From Cardiocondyla obscurior (taxonomy: Eukaryota > Arthropoda > Insecta > Hymenoptera > Formicidae), in NCBI RefSeq assembly GCF_019399895.1, contig NC_091879.1, positions 1 through 64,000 on the forward strand: 64,000 nt of DNA, read 5' to 3'. The notes below the pieces were generated by a model. It was not told where the DNA came from and made no database searches. It saw only the letters and a program-made list of their open reading frames with translations. Shown here in pieces: positions 45,758 through 58,000 of this stretch. The first letter of the stretch is position 1. Each line of letters opens with the position of its first letter. The position numbers were made by a program, and so were the translations under genes.

Positions 45758-48561
45758 ATGACAGAGGCATCACGGGATCCTGAGGTGGCTGATTCAGAAA
45801 ACACTGATAACGGCACAACGGCGTTAAATCTGACTTGCACGACAACCAAGGGCAAACCTCTTCCAGATCGTGGAACATGGAGCACCAAGCTAGATTTTAT
45901 TCTTAGTGTGGTAATGCATTTTTGTATCGCCAAATCTTATTCAAATCTATTCTATGTAACAAAATTTTTATTTTTTTATTTTTTTTTAACATCGACGCTG
46001 ACTACGCTTTGACATTTACTATTATTTTATTATTTTCTTTAAAAGGTCGGTCTGGCAATCGGTCTTGGCAATGTCTGGCGATTTCCGTATCTCTGCTATA
46101 AGAACGGTGGTGGTGCTTTTCTAATTCCTTACTTCTTGACGCTGTTCCTGGCCGGTATACCCATGTTCTTCATGGAGTTGGCGCTCGGGCAGATGCTTAC
46201 AGTGGGTGGCCTCGGAGTTTTCAAGATAGCACCACTCTTCAAGGGTATCGGTTATGCCGCCGCTGTCATGTCCTGCTGGATGAACGTCTATTACATTGTT
46301 ATCTTGGCTTGGGCAATTTTTTATTTCTTTATGTCAATGCGCAGTGGTAAGCATAATAAATTTACCTACATTAAAAAATTCTCTTGTTTAATATTTTGTA
46401 TCTAATTTAATATTTTTTATTTAATAATAATTATTAGGAATATAAGGATGAAAGATGTTTATTAAAGAAAGTTTATTGTAATTGTTCTATGCAATCCACA
46501 GAATTACCTTGGGGAAGTTGTAACAATGATTGGAACACCAAAAACTGCGTGAACCCTTACGACAGAAGCTCATTGTTTTGCTGGAAAGAGGTTTCGAGGA
46601 ATGGTAGCGCCGTAAAGATGTGCACACTCAATTACGTTAATGTGTCTGTGGCGGAACTTACAGATCCTGTGAAGGAATTTTGGGAGTCAGTATAAATACA
46701 ATTTTTCATTTAATTTCGAGTACGTGACACGCGTAATTTGCGTATTTCTATCGTCGGACTTATATTAGCGGATACTTTTAAGATATCACTGTCTTTGTTT
46801 TATAATTTAAATAATTTCGTAATTGCTTCTGTTTTGCAGACGGCGAGCGTTGCAAATTAGCGATGGCATCGAGTCCGTGGGTAATATTCGATGGGAATTA
46901 GCGGGTACATTGTTATTAGTGTGGATAATCTGTTACTTTTGCATCTGGAAGGGTGTCAAGTGGACCGGTAAAGTCGTTTACTTCACGTCTCTCTTCCCGT
47001 ACGTATTGCTCACTGTTCTTCTGATTCGTGGCATTACATTGCCTGGTGCCATGGAAGGCATTCGATTTTACATCAGTCCAAATTTATCTAAGCTTCGAGA
47101 ATCTGAGGTGGGTTACTTTCTTTTGTTAATTACTAACTTTTTTAGCTTGTATTTTGTAAAAAATTTATTACACGTAAATTATTTTTCTTTTCGTAATGCA
47201 TTTATACAAACTGTGATTCGCAGGTGTGGATCGACGCAGTGACACAAATCTTCTTCTCGTACGGTCTTGGACTTGGCACTTTAGTGGCTCTCGGCAGTTA
47301 TAATAAATTCACTAATAACGTCTACAAGGATGCTTTAATTGTTTGCTCGGTCAATTCGTCTACCAGCATGTTCGCAGGTTTTGTGATATTCTCGGTAGTA
47401 GGTTTTATGGCACACGAACAACAGAAACCAGTTGCCGAAGTAGCCGCTTCCGGGCCAGGGTTAGCCTTTTTGGCTTATCCGTCAGCGGTTCTTCAGCTAC
47501 CGGGTGCGCCGCTTTGGTCATGTTTATTTTTCTTCATGTTGCTGCTTATCGGACTCGACTCCCAATTTTGCACGATGGAAGGCTTCGTCACAGCTATGGT
47601 ATTTTGTTTTTTATTTTACTTTTCTCACTTTGTCTTAACAAAAAATTATCAAATCTTAAAAATTTAAACCTTTAAATTGGAAGAAATTAAATAGACTTGT
47701 TGAATAAATTTTTTTTCTTAGGTTGTGTTAGAAATTTGAAATATTCGATTCTTTTCCAGGTGGACGAGTGGCCTCAATTGTTACGTCGTCGTAAGGAATT
47801 GTTCATCGCTATCGTATGCGCTTTGTCCTATGTTATCGGATTATCGTGCATCTCTCAAGGTGGCATGTACGTTTTCCAAATCCTTGATTCGTATGCTGTT
47901 TCTGGATTCTGTTTACTCTTCCTCATCTTTTTCGAGTGTATATCAATCAGTTGGGCGTTTGGTGTAAATCGATTCTATGACGCACTGCGCGACATGATCG
48001 GATATTATCCTCTTATGTGGTGGAAGTTTTGCTGGACAGTGACCACGCCGATGATTTGCGTTGTAAGTACAATAAATTTATTATTTTATTACATACAAAG
48101 AGAGAGGAATAAGTTTTTGATTGCAACGCACTCGAGTAAAAGTCTATCTACAACTTTAATATAATATTGATATTGATAACTTAATAAAACTGTACAATAT
48201 TTAATGTTAAATTTTCTTAGGGCGTGTTTGTCTTCAATCTGGTTCAATGGACGCCTATAAAATATTTGGATTATGAGTATCCATGGTGGTCGCATGTGTT
48301 AGGTTGGTTTACAGCGTTATCCTCTATGCTGTGCATACCTGGTTACATGGTTTATGCCTGGATGACTACACCGGGCGATAATAGGACGGTAAGTGCGAAT
48401 AAATCAGTATTAAAAAATTACTAAAAAAAAAATGTTTACAGTTAATTCTCCTATTAAAATTGTTTTTGCAGAAATATAAATTGTTAATTAAAATAGAGGA
48501 TGACGTTGCGACGTTACGAACAAAGATGGGCCAACCACCAGTCGAGCTAACGCCTCTATAA
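45758..48561 (+). CDS. Gat: Sodium/chloride-dependent GABA transporter (SLC6 family)
   Basis: Plasma-membrane symporter expected to clear GABA from synapses using Na+ and Cl- gradients. Exons: 45758-45910, 46046-46346, 46502-46685, 46840-47107, 47224-47598, 47760-48062, 48221-48388, 48472-48561; total 1,842 nt (613 aa), normal length, one open frame. TM1 shows [16 protein letters not shown] and TM2 [11 protein letters not shown] large extracellular loop 2 has a cysteine pair ([11 protein letters not shown]) and an N-glycosylation site (NVS). Later hallmarks are [35 protein letters not shown] and FCTMEGF. The closest match by memory is Drosophila Gat. The frame is open upstream of 45758 to the probable acceptor but holds no earlier ATG. 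The donor after 46685 is gtcagt, a weak site. AATAAA occurs at 48634. Confidence 0.94.
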
Positions 48562-49318
48562 TTTTCGTTTCGATAGGCAGCGTAATCTCGCCTAGTTTGA
48601 TATTACAGTCGTTTTTTGCCATCCTGTTGAATTAATAAATTATAAGAAATTGATAAGAATTTACTTTGTGATTTTCTAATATTTAAAATTAAGAAAGTGA
48701 CTTAAACAAATTTTTAATTAGGATTGTAAAGATAGTTTTCTGTGAAAGCAAAGTAGGATTATTTGAAAATAGAAGAAAAAATAATTTAAATGTTTCCTAA
48801 AATGGATTTAAATTTTGATAGTTGGAAATTCAGATTAAATTCTTACCAATCTCTCTTAATGCATCCGCTTTCTGTATAAAATATCGTGATAACGATTATC
48901 GTAAAAGAACGCGCATGAGTGCTGTAAGGTCGTCGAGACTTGGCGTTCTTTCATTCGCGAAAACACGATTCAAAGTGAAGCGGAGAGCCAGCAATTAAAT
49001 GAACGTCGGAAACGAACGCACTCGACACTGCCCTCGATTCCTTTTTTCATACTCTCTCGACAAAAAGCTTCGTTGGCTTTGTACATAAATTATTTATTTT
49101 TCATTGTAACGATCGCACAACTCCCGCAGGGTACGTGACGCGGAAGTTTGCGAACACTCGCGGTATTCTGGTTAAAAAGTTGACTTTATCTTGAAGTTAA
49201 AGTAAATATATGGATTTGATTGCATCGTTGAAAGCTGTTATAAATTTATTTTATTGAGGTATTAAACATATTAATCTTTTCTGTATTATTTTGGAACATG
49301 ATATCATATATTCCTTTA

Positions 49319-49382
<64 letters not shown>

Positions 49383-50779
49383 ATCGTTAAATTTATTGCC
49401 AGATCACCGTATTCGTAACATAATGAGTGACAGTTCAGTTAATTGCTATTAGCGGTAAGCAATACCGGTAATTAGCTGTTGCTCCCACATAATAATACTC
49501 TATGATCATTCATAAAAACTTATATCGTGATAGCTCTACGTATGTTCGCATTTATTGTTATATCTGTACTTTGCATCAGTTTAACTCTGCAATTGATGAA
49601 CGAAATGCGAACGCGTTTCATGCGCGAGAATTGTAATAAATATTAATTCGCGATAAGCATAAGGTGAAACGTTTCTTCCATAACATGTAACGTTAGTTAT
49701 CGTGAAATTGTTATTAATGACAAGTACAACAATGTAGCAACTCGTAGACATATCAGAAGCCGCTGTAACACAAATATTTCTCGCCATTTGCGAGTAATTC
49801 ATATTAATAATGATAATGTATGATATTCTAGATTGTTGTCCGGACGTTTAAAACGAACGGACAGTATGGATTTCAGGATTGCCCTGTGCGCATATTTATG
49901 CTGCCATAAATATTACAAATAGATGCGTTTTACTATCGCGTCGCTCTTATTTAAACATTAGCGTTATCTAATTTATTTCGTGTACCTGTCGCTAGATCTG
50001 TAGCATCGGCAAAGGAATAGTGATAGCAGCATAATCAATATAAAAGGTGACTAAGCGTTCGTAGATATTGCAATATCACCACGAGGTATAAAGATGATGT
50101 CGAAATAGAAGATGTAATTTCCATGTTCGTGCTGCCAGTTTTATTTATTTATTTATTGTAAATAGGGTAAACCTAAACAGTTTTATAAACTAAATTCGAA
50201 AAATTTATTACTTCGTATATATATAGAAGTGACAAAAAGATTTTGTGAAATATGTATACACCTAACTTTGCTCATTGCAGCATAAGTTAGACGCTTAGCA
50301 AGCGATAATTATATTCGTAATAGGCATTAACACGATGTTAGAAGTATTTATTGTTAGCGGAGTTAACAATCCCGATTTATTGTATTTTATTTTTCGTTTT
50401 ATCGATAGTACAAGTAATAAATTTCAAATATGTATTAATAACAATGTATACGCGTATACATATATAAGATTTTATAAATCGCATAAGGCAAAGTTACACA
50501 TTTTCCAATGATTAAAATTTGTTTCTATAAATAAGAATTAATATAAATTATAATTGCCAGTAATATTCAATCGATCTAAATACTAATTTCCATCTATTAA
50601 TAAAATAATTATTTGTTCACATATGAACCAGATTTAAATTGAAAAAATTTAAATATCACGTCAGATCAGATGCATTTTGTTACATCACGTGGTTCACATA
50701 CGTTGCGTTCTTCATCGTACTCTTTCAGTACTGATCGAGCTTTGCAATCATTGGAATTGGAAACTGTTGATAGCATGCG
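48562..50779. other. Intergenic region downstream of Gat
   Basis: 2.2 kb, AT-rich. The first part is the Gat 3' UTR. A perfect (AT)n microsatellite occupies 49321-49377. No gene, RNA or mobile element could be supported; a 73-codon minus-strand open frame at 49581-49802 has no recognisable features. Confidence 0.6.
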
Positions 50780-53328
50780 ATGGAAACAGAAGACCTTTGT
50801 AGCGTTAATATTTTCCCGTTAGTAACAAATCCATTTGCGGTACAATGGTCACCTGATAATCAGATATCGATAATTACGGAGAAAGGCGTACATATACTCG
50901 TAAGTCATTCTCTTTTTCTTTAATCGCTGGAAAGGAATGACTCCTTTCAATATTACGTTTTTATATCGAAAGGAAGATCAATTTATTTATGCGGTTTATA
51001 CAATCTAGGAAATTTATTTACGCTTGCTTCACTATATCGCTAATATTTTTATATATAAATACAAAACCGGCTAAAGCCGGGCAACCTAATCCTAACCTCA
51101 ATGTAACATTTTGTTTTGCAGCAATTGGAACCGTCGCCTATGTCACCGAATCCAACTTTCAAGTTTGCCCGGTCCTTTATTTATCCATCCGACACTTTTC
51201 CGTCATGTGCATTTACAAATAACCCGGACTCTTCGGCGTGGAATCTGATACGTCAAGATATTTACTCACTTTTGATCAATGATGAAATTTTACCGAAACT
51301 GAATGGAGTAATTGAGGCGTTCCCGAGGATAACACAAACATCGTGGTCGCCAAAAAACTTAATCTCTCCAAGTCAGTGTGTATTAGCAATATTAAGTTCG
51401 ACAGGTGCAATTGAATTACTGTATAAAGTTTCTAATAATTGGTATTCAATATGTGATGTCTCAATCCTTCGACTAAAAATGATAGAAGATGAAATTAAAG
51501 TTAATTTCAGTGGTACTTATAAAAACACAAATAGCCAAAATGTAAAAATAGCTGACAGCCTAAGAAAATTACAAGCTTGTGCTATGACGTGGAGCCCACT
51601 TTTTAAAATAGGAGAAACTTCCTTTGCATACTTTTCTGTAGCTTACTGCGATGGTGACATATTAATTTGGAAGGTACCTAGAATATCAAATTTTACAAAA
51701 AGTCTGGAGCTTACAATCGTTAATACGATAAATTTAAATGGTGTTTTAAAAGCTAATGTATTATGCTGGGTCACTATTAATGTACATGAACATCTGATTG
51801 TTGTTGGATACTTGGATGGTAGAATATGTGGTATAAAATTAACAGATAATCTACAAATAGCAATGATAGAAAAATATGTTGATCCTGATCGCGTAGCAGT
51901 AAATTATTTGTATATAATTTCTCAAGAAGAATCTTGTATAAAGATTTTAGCTGCTAAAGGCCCTTTTCTTTTGTTACTGCATACAAATTTGATGGGAGAA
52001 TTGAAGAATATGCAACACTTGCATATTGAAGGATTTACTATTACAGGTATGAAATATAGTTGAGAGAAAATTATAGCTTGTAATTAAATTTAAAAAAATA
52101 TGCTTTTATAAAAGTTTTAATTAATTATTGAAATATGTTACTGTTATTTATTATTTGTGTTTTAGGTATAACTCCTATTATTACACAGCAGTTCTTAGTT
52201 ACTACACAAAATAGTTACATCTTCCTTGTTGACACGCATTCCGACGATTTAATTACTATAGATGTTAAAAATTTTTTACCACAAAATTATGTTCAATATT
52301 TGGGGCTTGCTCATTCCCCAAGTAAAATAATGTTCGTAAATATAACTAGTCCAAGTACAGTATACGATCATCTGATAACAAGGGAGCCAAGTGTGATGAA
52401 TATATTCACTTTAAAAGGCGCAATATGTGATCCGCTATCTGTTATTAATAAAAATACGAATCTTGGAAGCATTTGGGATTGTATGGAAGTTCTTAGATTA
52501 AAAGCTGCTAAAGTAAACGATCCATGTACGGTACTTGGCCCGACTTCGAAGAAGCTTGAATCGTTGTCGCTCTACAAACTGCAAGTATCAATGTGGATGA
52601 CGGTGATAATGAATGTGTGCACAACAAAGAAACCAATGTTAAATATGGTTCATGTCAGAGAGTGCAAGATAACGGAAGCGCTACCGTTAATTTTCTTGCA
52701 TTCTGCTTGTGCTTATCTTGAAAATTCGCTAAAAAAGGATACGATGTCGGAGAATCAAAAGTCTGCCGTGTTTCTGTTGAGACGATATTTAGAAATCTAT
52801 CGAGGTACAGACGAGGATACAATAAACGGAGATATGGATCAACGTATTAAAAAAATATTAAACATGACTGAGCTCTATTCGAACCAGATTGAAAAGTGTA
52901 ATCTATGCGGCGAGATAATAGACGAACTGTGGCACGTTAAAACATGTCCACAGGGCCATAAATTATCTAGATGCTGCACGACATTGTTGCAAATAAAATT
53001 GTTAGAATACCGGGTCTGCCCGATATGCAAACAGATGTTTCATCCTTGTTTAGAAGATATGTACGAGGAACCGCAATGTCAGTTTTGTGACGTACCTATT
53101 TTACACAATTTCTTTGACTTCGATGCAGAAGATTCGGAATTATACATAAGAAATTTGTCGCTACCGCAAATTCCCGACGGTACGGAATTATCAAGAGATA
53201 CGGAACTGGAAGAACCGCCCGACAAACAAAAGCGAAGCAAGTGGGATACTTCTCATACATATTCTGTAATTGTTAATGACGATGACGACGAATCGGGTAG
53301 AATTATGGAAAAGTGGGAGGAATTTTAA
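50780..53328 (+). CDS. TFIIIC 90 kDa subunit-like protein (GTF3C4-like)
   Basis: Likely a subunit of the RNA polymerase III initiation factor TFIIIC. Exons: 50780-50899, 51122-52046, 52166-53328; total 2,208 nt (735 aa), frame intact. The N-terminal half looks like a degenerate beta-propeller: NPFAVQWSPDNQISIITEKG, then TSWSPKNLISP, CVLAILSSTGAIELL, AMTWSPLFKIGE, LIVVGYLDGRICG. The C-terminal ~110 residues contain paired zinc ligands (CNLCGEII, CPQGHKLSRCC, CPICKQMF, CQFCDVPI), matching the zinc-finger domain of TFIIIC subunits. The tail is acidic (VNDDDDES). The zinc module plus the N-terminal repeats is the basis of the call. An alternative is another WD40 and zinc-ribbon protein. The ATG at 50780 is the first in frame and is followed by a good donor (ctc|gtaagt). 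Confidence 0.75.
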
Positions 53329-53557
53329 TTGTAACAGGCACGAGTGAGCGCCTGTACGTGCGTAAATTAAAAATTTTTTTTTTTTTTTAATGTTTTCACT
53401 ATTATAAAAAAATTCTATCCAATTGTATATTATTGTTTTGAGTTTTTAGTTTTAGAAACAGCTAAAAACTATGACACAATCAACAACTTATTTATATATA
53501 CATGTTTATTATTGTTTTAGATACATTGTGCTGTGCATTTAATATTTTTATACAAAT
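53329..53557. other. Convergent 3' region, TFIIIC90-like / mRpL13
   Basis: 229 bp between two convergent stop codons. It contains a T14 run near 53375-53388 and, at 53505-53510, tttatt, which reads AATAAA on the minus strand and can serve mRpL13. Confidence 0.6.
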
Positions 53558-54421
53558 TTATTTAAGAATAAAATTTTCAGGATACTTTACAAGTTGCGGG
53601 AAATTGTCTATTTCATTCTGTGGAATATTATCAAGTGGTACAGGGACTGGCCTTAACTGTTTAATTTGATTACTAATATTTTTCAGCATATCTTCAGGCA
53701 CTTGTTCGTTTGGAAATATGTGCAGCCTTTGCATAGTATGCCTCCGTTGCAAGTTTTTCGGCAATGATCTGTACACAGCTTTCTCTACAATCTATTATAT
53801 CAATTTTATATATATATATATACACACACACACGCGCGCGCGCGGACACATGTACAAGCATATATTTAAAATGACAGAAAATTAATTACCAGAGTTGGAT
53901 CTTTATGATGTAATTCCCATGCAAGAGTCCATGTGGCACCTCCATGATACGTATTGTGATGGAAGTATACGCGTTTTCTCCATTCGTCTCCACGTAAGGC
54001 AATCTCCTTACTATTTATCACCACCACATGATCACCACATTCATCTATATAAAAATTATTAGACTACGTAAAAACCTTTCTTTTATTTTTCTTAATATTC
54101 ACAAAATAATTTTGCTAATCTACTGTCGTGTAACACTCACTCAACGGATGATATATTGGCTTATATATACCCATAAGATAACGTTTGATTATTTCAGCAC
54201 TCTGGTACGGATCTTGCCATTTTGCATCAAACATATGCCATATGCGAGCAAATGTTCCCCAATGCTAAGGATAAAACGACTGTTTCAAGTAAATTCAACT
54301 ATTCGAAATTTGGCATGAATTAAGAGACGGGAAAAAACTTCAATTGTAAGTAACATAAAAACGTTATTATTTTATGTAACACCAAACGAATACAAACCTG
54401 GCCTCGTCGTGCAAGTGACAT
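53558..54421 (-). CDS. mRpL13: Mitochondrial ribosomal protein L13 (uL13m)
   Basis: Component of the large mitochondrial ribosomal subunit. Exons in gene order: 54421-54398 (MSLARRGQ), 54264-54141, 54044-53890, 53791-53558; total 537 nt, 178 aa, the same length as the human protein. Recognisable L13 features are HWGTFARIWHMFDAKWQDP near the N-terminus, HPLNECGDHVVVINSKEIAL, the RVYFHHNTYHGGATWTLAWE segment, and AVYRSLPKNLQRRHTMQRL followed by FPNEQVPEDMLKNI. The first exon encodes only eight residues and is easily missed. The gene is divergent from Mon2 across about 600 bp. Confidence 0.93.
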
Positions 54422-55024
54422 AACTCTTGACAAGCGTCTTTTATTTATTTTTATAAACAATGTAGTTTTTTCTCATAAATTATAAATTGCATCTAGATTT
54501 TTGTAGGTTGTTGAACGGGCTGCACGTGCGGGTCCGTATCACACAGCTGCGATCGCTATCACGTCGGCCAATCGGAAATCCGGTCATGGAAACACGGCCA
54601 CAATCGCAGCGACAGCGCCGCGCGGTTGCATACGTGGTTCGTAGGGTTGATATCAATCGTGTTATGTCAAATGAACTTGCATGTCAATTGCGCGATTACG
54701 GAGCCAGGAAAGCTTTTAGTGGTAGTTGCGTGAATGTGAAGTATACGCGCGAGAGCCACCGGACGCAAGAGCAACGCCACACCGAGTACGTCCACGTGCG
54801 AGCACTCGTGACAGGTCGTTCGTCGTGACCCAGTAGCGACTGGGTGAGAAGGTGATACCGATGGACCGCTTGTTCGTCGTCATCGTTCCCTACGTGTGTC
54901 GATTCCGCGGCCGCACGATGGGCGAACGTCACGGCGCTTAGCTCCTTAACATCCCGACAGCGAGCCATCATGTTCTCGGTTCCGGAAGTCCTGCCGATTT
55001 AGGGAAACGCGTGTCACGGTGGCG
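54422..55024. promoter_or_regulatory. Divergent mRpL13 / Mon2 promoter region
   Basis: 603 bp between the two start codons. It is more GC-rich than the surroundings from about 54520 onward, with many CpG, as seen at housekeeping promoters. A ccggaagt motif (ETS-type site) lies at about 54983, shortly before the Mon2 ATG. Open frames across this stretch on both strands have no recognisable features and are taken as chance in GC-rich DNA. Confidence 0.55.
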
Positions 55025-58000
55025 ATGTTGACGATGGCGAGTGCCGCTACCACCGTCGGGGGCAACCCGGAGAACGCCACCAAGTTCCTAGAGGCCCTGC
55101 AAGCGGACCTGAAGGTCCTTGCCTCAGAGACCAAGAAAAAGTACCCGCAAATTAAGGAGGTATGAAAAACTTTAATCATGGTCCTTTGACTTGGTTTTAT
55201 TCTCGATTATGATCTCGTTAACGATTGGAGTTTACGTGTGTTACAGTCGTGCGAGGAAGGAATAACCAAGTTGAGAACAGCTTCAAGTAACCCAGGGACA
55301 CCAATATATTACATTGTAAATCAAATACTTTATCCTGTAGTTCAAGGATGTGAGAGTAAGGATGTAAAAATTATCAAGGTATTGAAAAGCTTTAGAGTAC
55401 ATTTTTAATTAAAAAATCAAATTTTATAGTGTTATATATATATAAATTTATTTGTGGATTTTAGTTTTGCCTGGGCATGATGCAAAGACTAATAACACAA
55501 CAGGCAGTAGACCAGAAAGGTGCTCGATACATTACCGACACTCTGTGGTTATTGATGGAATCTGGTACAGAAGAAGTTAAAGTTTTGCAAACTGTAACAT
55601 TGTTGCTTACAAGTAATACCATAGTGCATGGAGATACATTAGCAAGAGTAAGAATTTATTATCTCAACATTTTTTCTTACATCTCTTGAATATTATTCTC
55701 AACATTAATATTTAAAATTGCATTCTTTCAGAACTTGGTGCTTTGTTTTCGATTACATTTCACAAAAGACTGTACAACGATAAATACAGCCGGTGCTACT
55801 GTAAGACAATTAGTATCTTTGGTATTTGAAAGAGTAGTTGCCGAGGATGAAGTAAATCCTGATCAGTTAGAATCTGATGAAGTAAATTTAGAGGAACTCA
55901 AAATTCCAACAAATCAAGCGCCTAAAGGTCTCGGTCCTTGCGCTGCAGATGCATATTTGATGTTTCAGGTATGTCGTTCGCGTCTTTATTTATGTAATTA
56001 CATAAAATTGTAGGCTATAACTATAAGCGCAAAATCGAGAACGAGTAAATGGCGCGGCTGCCGTGAGAAATCAAGGAAATTTAGAAACCCGGCCGGGATC
56101 CTTTTCTCCGCAAACTTCGCGGCGCATCGCGGTCAATTTTGACGACGGCGAAGACGGGAGTACATTTTCACGTAACTCGATATCGGCCATCGAATTCGCT
56201 TTTCGTCCCATCTATTATCCGATACCGTTTCACCGCGTCTAAAGCCGAGACGGGAGTTAGTTTTCACTATTCTGCATTATTACGAATTCTCCGCGGAATG
56301 CATTTTCCAGTTGTGCGTTCGCTGTTTATTGTTTTACCTCGTTTAAATCACGTCCGAGATATACTCCGATAAGATTGATTGCCCGAAAGGAGGTACTTGA
56401 GCTCGCTTATAGGAAAACAAACGCGTAATTATGTTGATTTCAATTCATTTTTTTTTTTTTTTTATCGTAAGCTCGAAATCCATTTAGCGTAATATTTATG
56501 GGGAAAATTTATTCTTTTTTTACTGCCGAAAGGCGTTAAGATACGTGTACACGGAAATGTATGATTTACTTGTGAATTTTTTTTAGGATTTAGTGCAGCT
56601 AGTAAATGCTGATCAACCGTATTGGCTGATAGGCATTACTGAAATGACTAGAACTTTTGGTTTGGAATTGTTAGAATCGGTTTTAACAAATTTTTCATCT
56701 GTTTTTTTTAAGGTAAGTAATTAAAGATGTATGTTTTTACAGAATAAAATAGTTGTTATTTTTTATATATTACAAAGATATCATTTTCAGCATCCAGAGT
56801 TTAGTTTCTTATTAAAAGAAAGAGTGTGTGCACTTGTGATAAAACTATTTTCACCTAACATCAAATATCGTAATTCGGTACCGGCGTCTTTACAACAAGC
56901 TACACCTTTAGATAAACCGTACTTTCCTATTAGCATGAGGCTGTTGCGAGTTGTATCCATTTTGATACAGAAATATCATTCCTTATTGGTAAATATATCG
57001 GAATCTGTACAAATCATGATGTAGCGATAATTCTTTAATAGCATAAATTTAAGTATTTGATGTTTTAGGTAACAGAGTGTGAAATATTCTTATCCTTAAT
57101 TGTAAAGTTTTTGGATCCCGATAAACCTATCTGGCAGAGAGCTTTAGCATTAGAAGTTTTACACAAAATGACAGTTCAAGCGGATTTACTAACGAATTTC
57201 TGTGAATGTTACGATTTAAAGCCACATGCTACAAATATTTTTCAAGATATTGTCAATAGCTTAGGCGCATATGTACATAGCCTCTTTGTAAATCCGCAGA
57301 TGATGAATCAAACAAGCACGGGTGAGTTACCTTATGTAACAAATATTTACAAGATTAATTAATTATTTGCTGTATTTTTTAGTTTTACTTGTTTTTAAAT
57401 CTTTTTGCTTGCATAATGTCTAATGTCTAATTTAAACTTTTATTGTTATTTCGAGTATATGTACGAGTGTTTTTTAGAGAATGCTGTATGAATAATTCTT
57501 TGTTTTTAACAGCAGTAAGTACGACTATGCCTCAAAGCACAGGTTCGTCATTATTCACAGGAATGCCTATTGGGCCTGGTGTATCACCTCAACCTGGTTT
57601 TTATTCGCGTGGTATTTGGTTGCCAGTAGTAGCGACATTTACAAGCGGACAGGCTAAACCAACTTAGTAAGCTAATTTATAACAATATTACGTTTTGCAA
57701 CAACGAAAGCGTTAAAGATTAATAATAACGAGCAAAAATTATTAACAGTTTGGAAATGTTGGATAAAATTGAACCGCCGCAAATACCGGGTGGTTATGGA
57801 ATCAGTATAGCTTATGCATGTTTATTAGACATCATAAGATCGATTGCATTGGCGATAAATGGATCGAAAGACGACAATGGCGAAACTCAAATTTATCAGC
57901 CCAGCGAATCAGAACGCAAGCTTCATGTACAATTAATCAATTCTAGTTGGTGCGGTCTCTTGGCAGCTCTTAGTCCATTAATAGATGCTAGGTAACAATT

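Noticed and set aside
51080..51105. Telomere-like cctaatcctaacct inside the TFIIIC90-like first intron
   Set aside because: Only about two imperfect units; too short to be an interstitial telomere.
54487..55179. Frames of 77-113 codons between mRpL13 and Mon2
   Set aside because: A CpG-rich divergent promoter gives chance open frames on both strands; they overlap each other and the Mon2 first exon.
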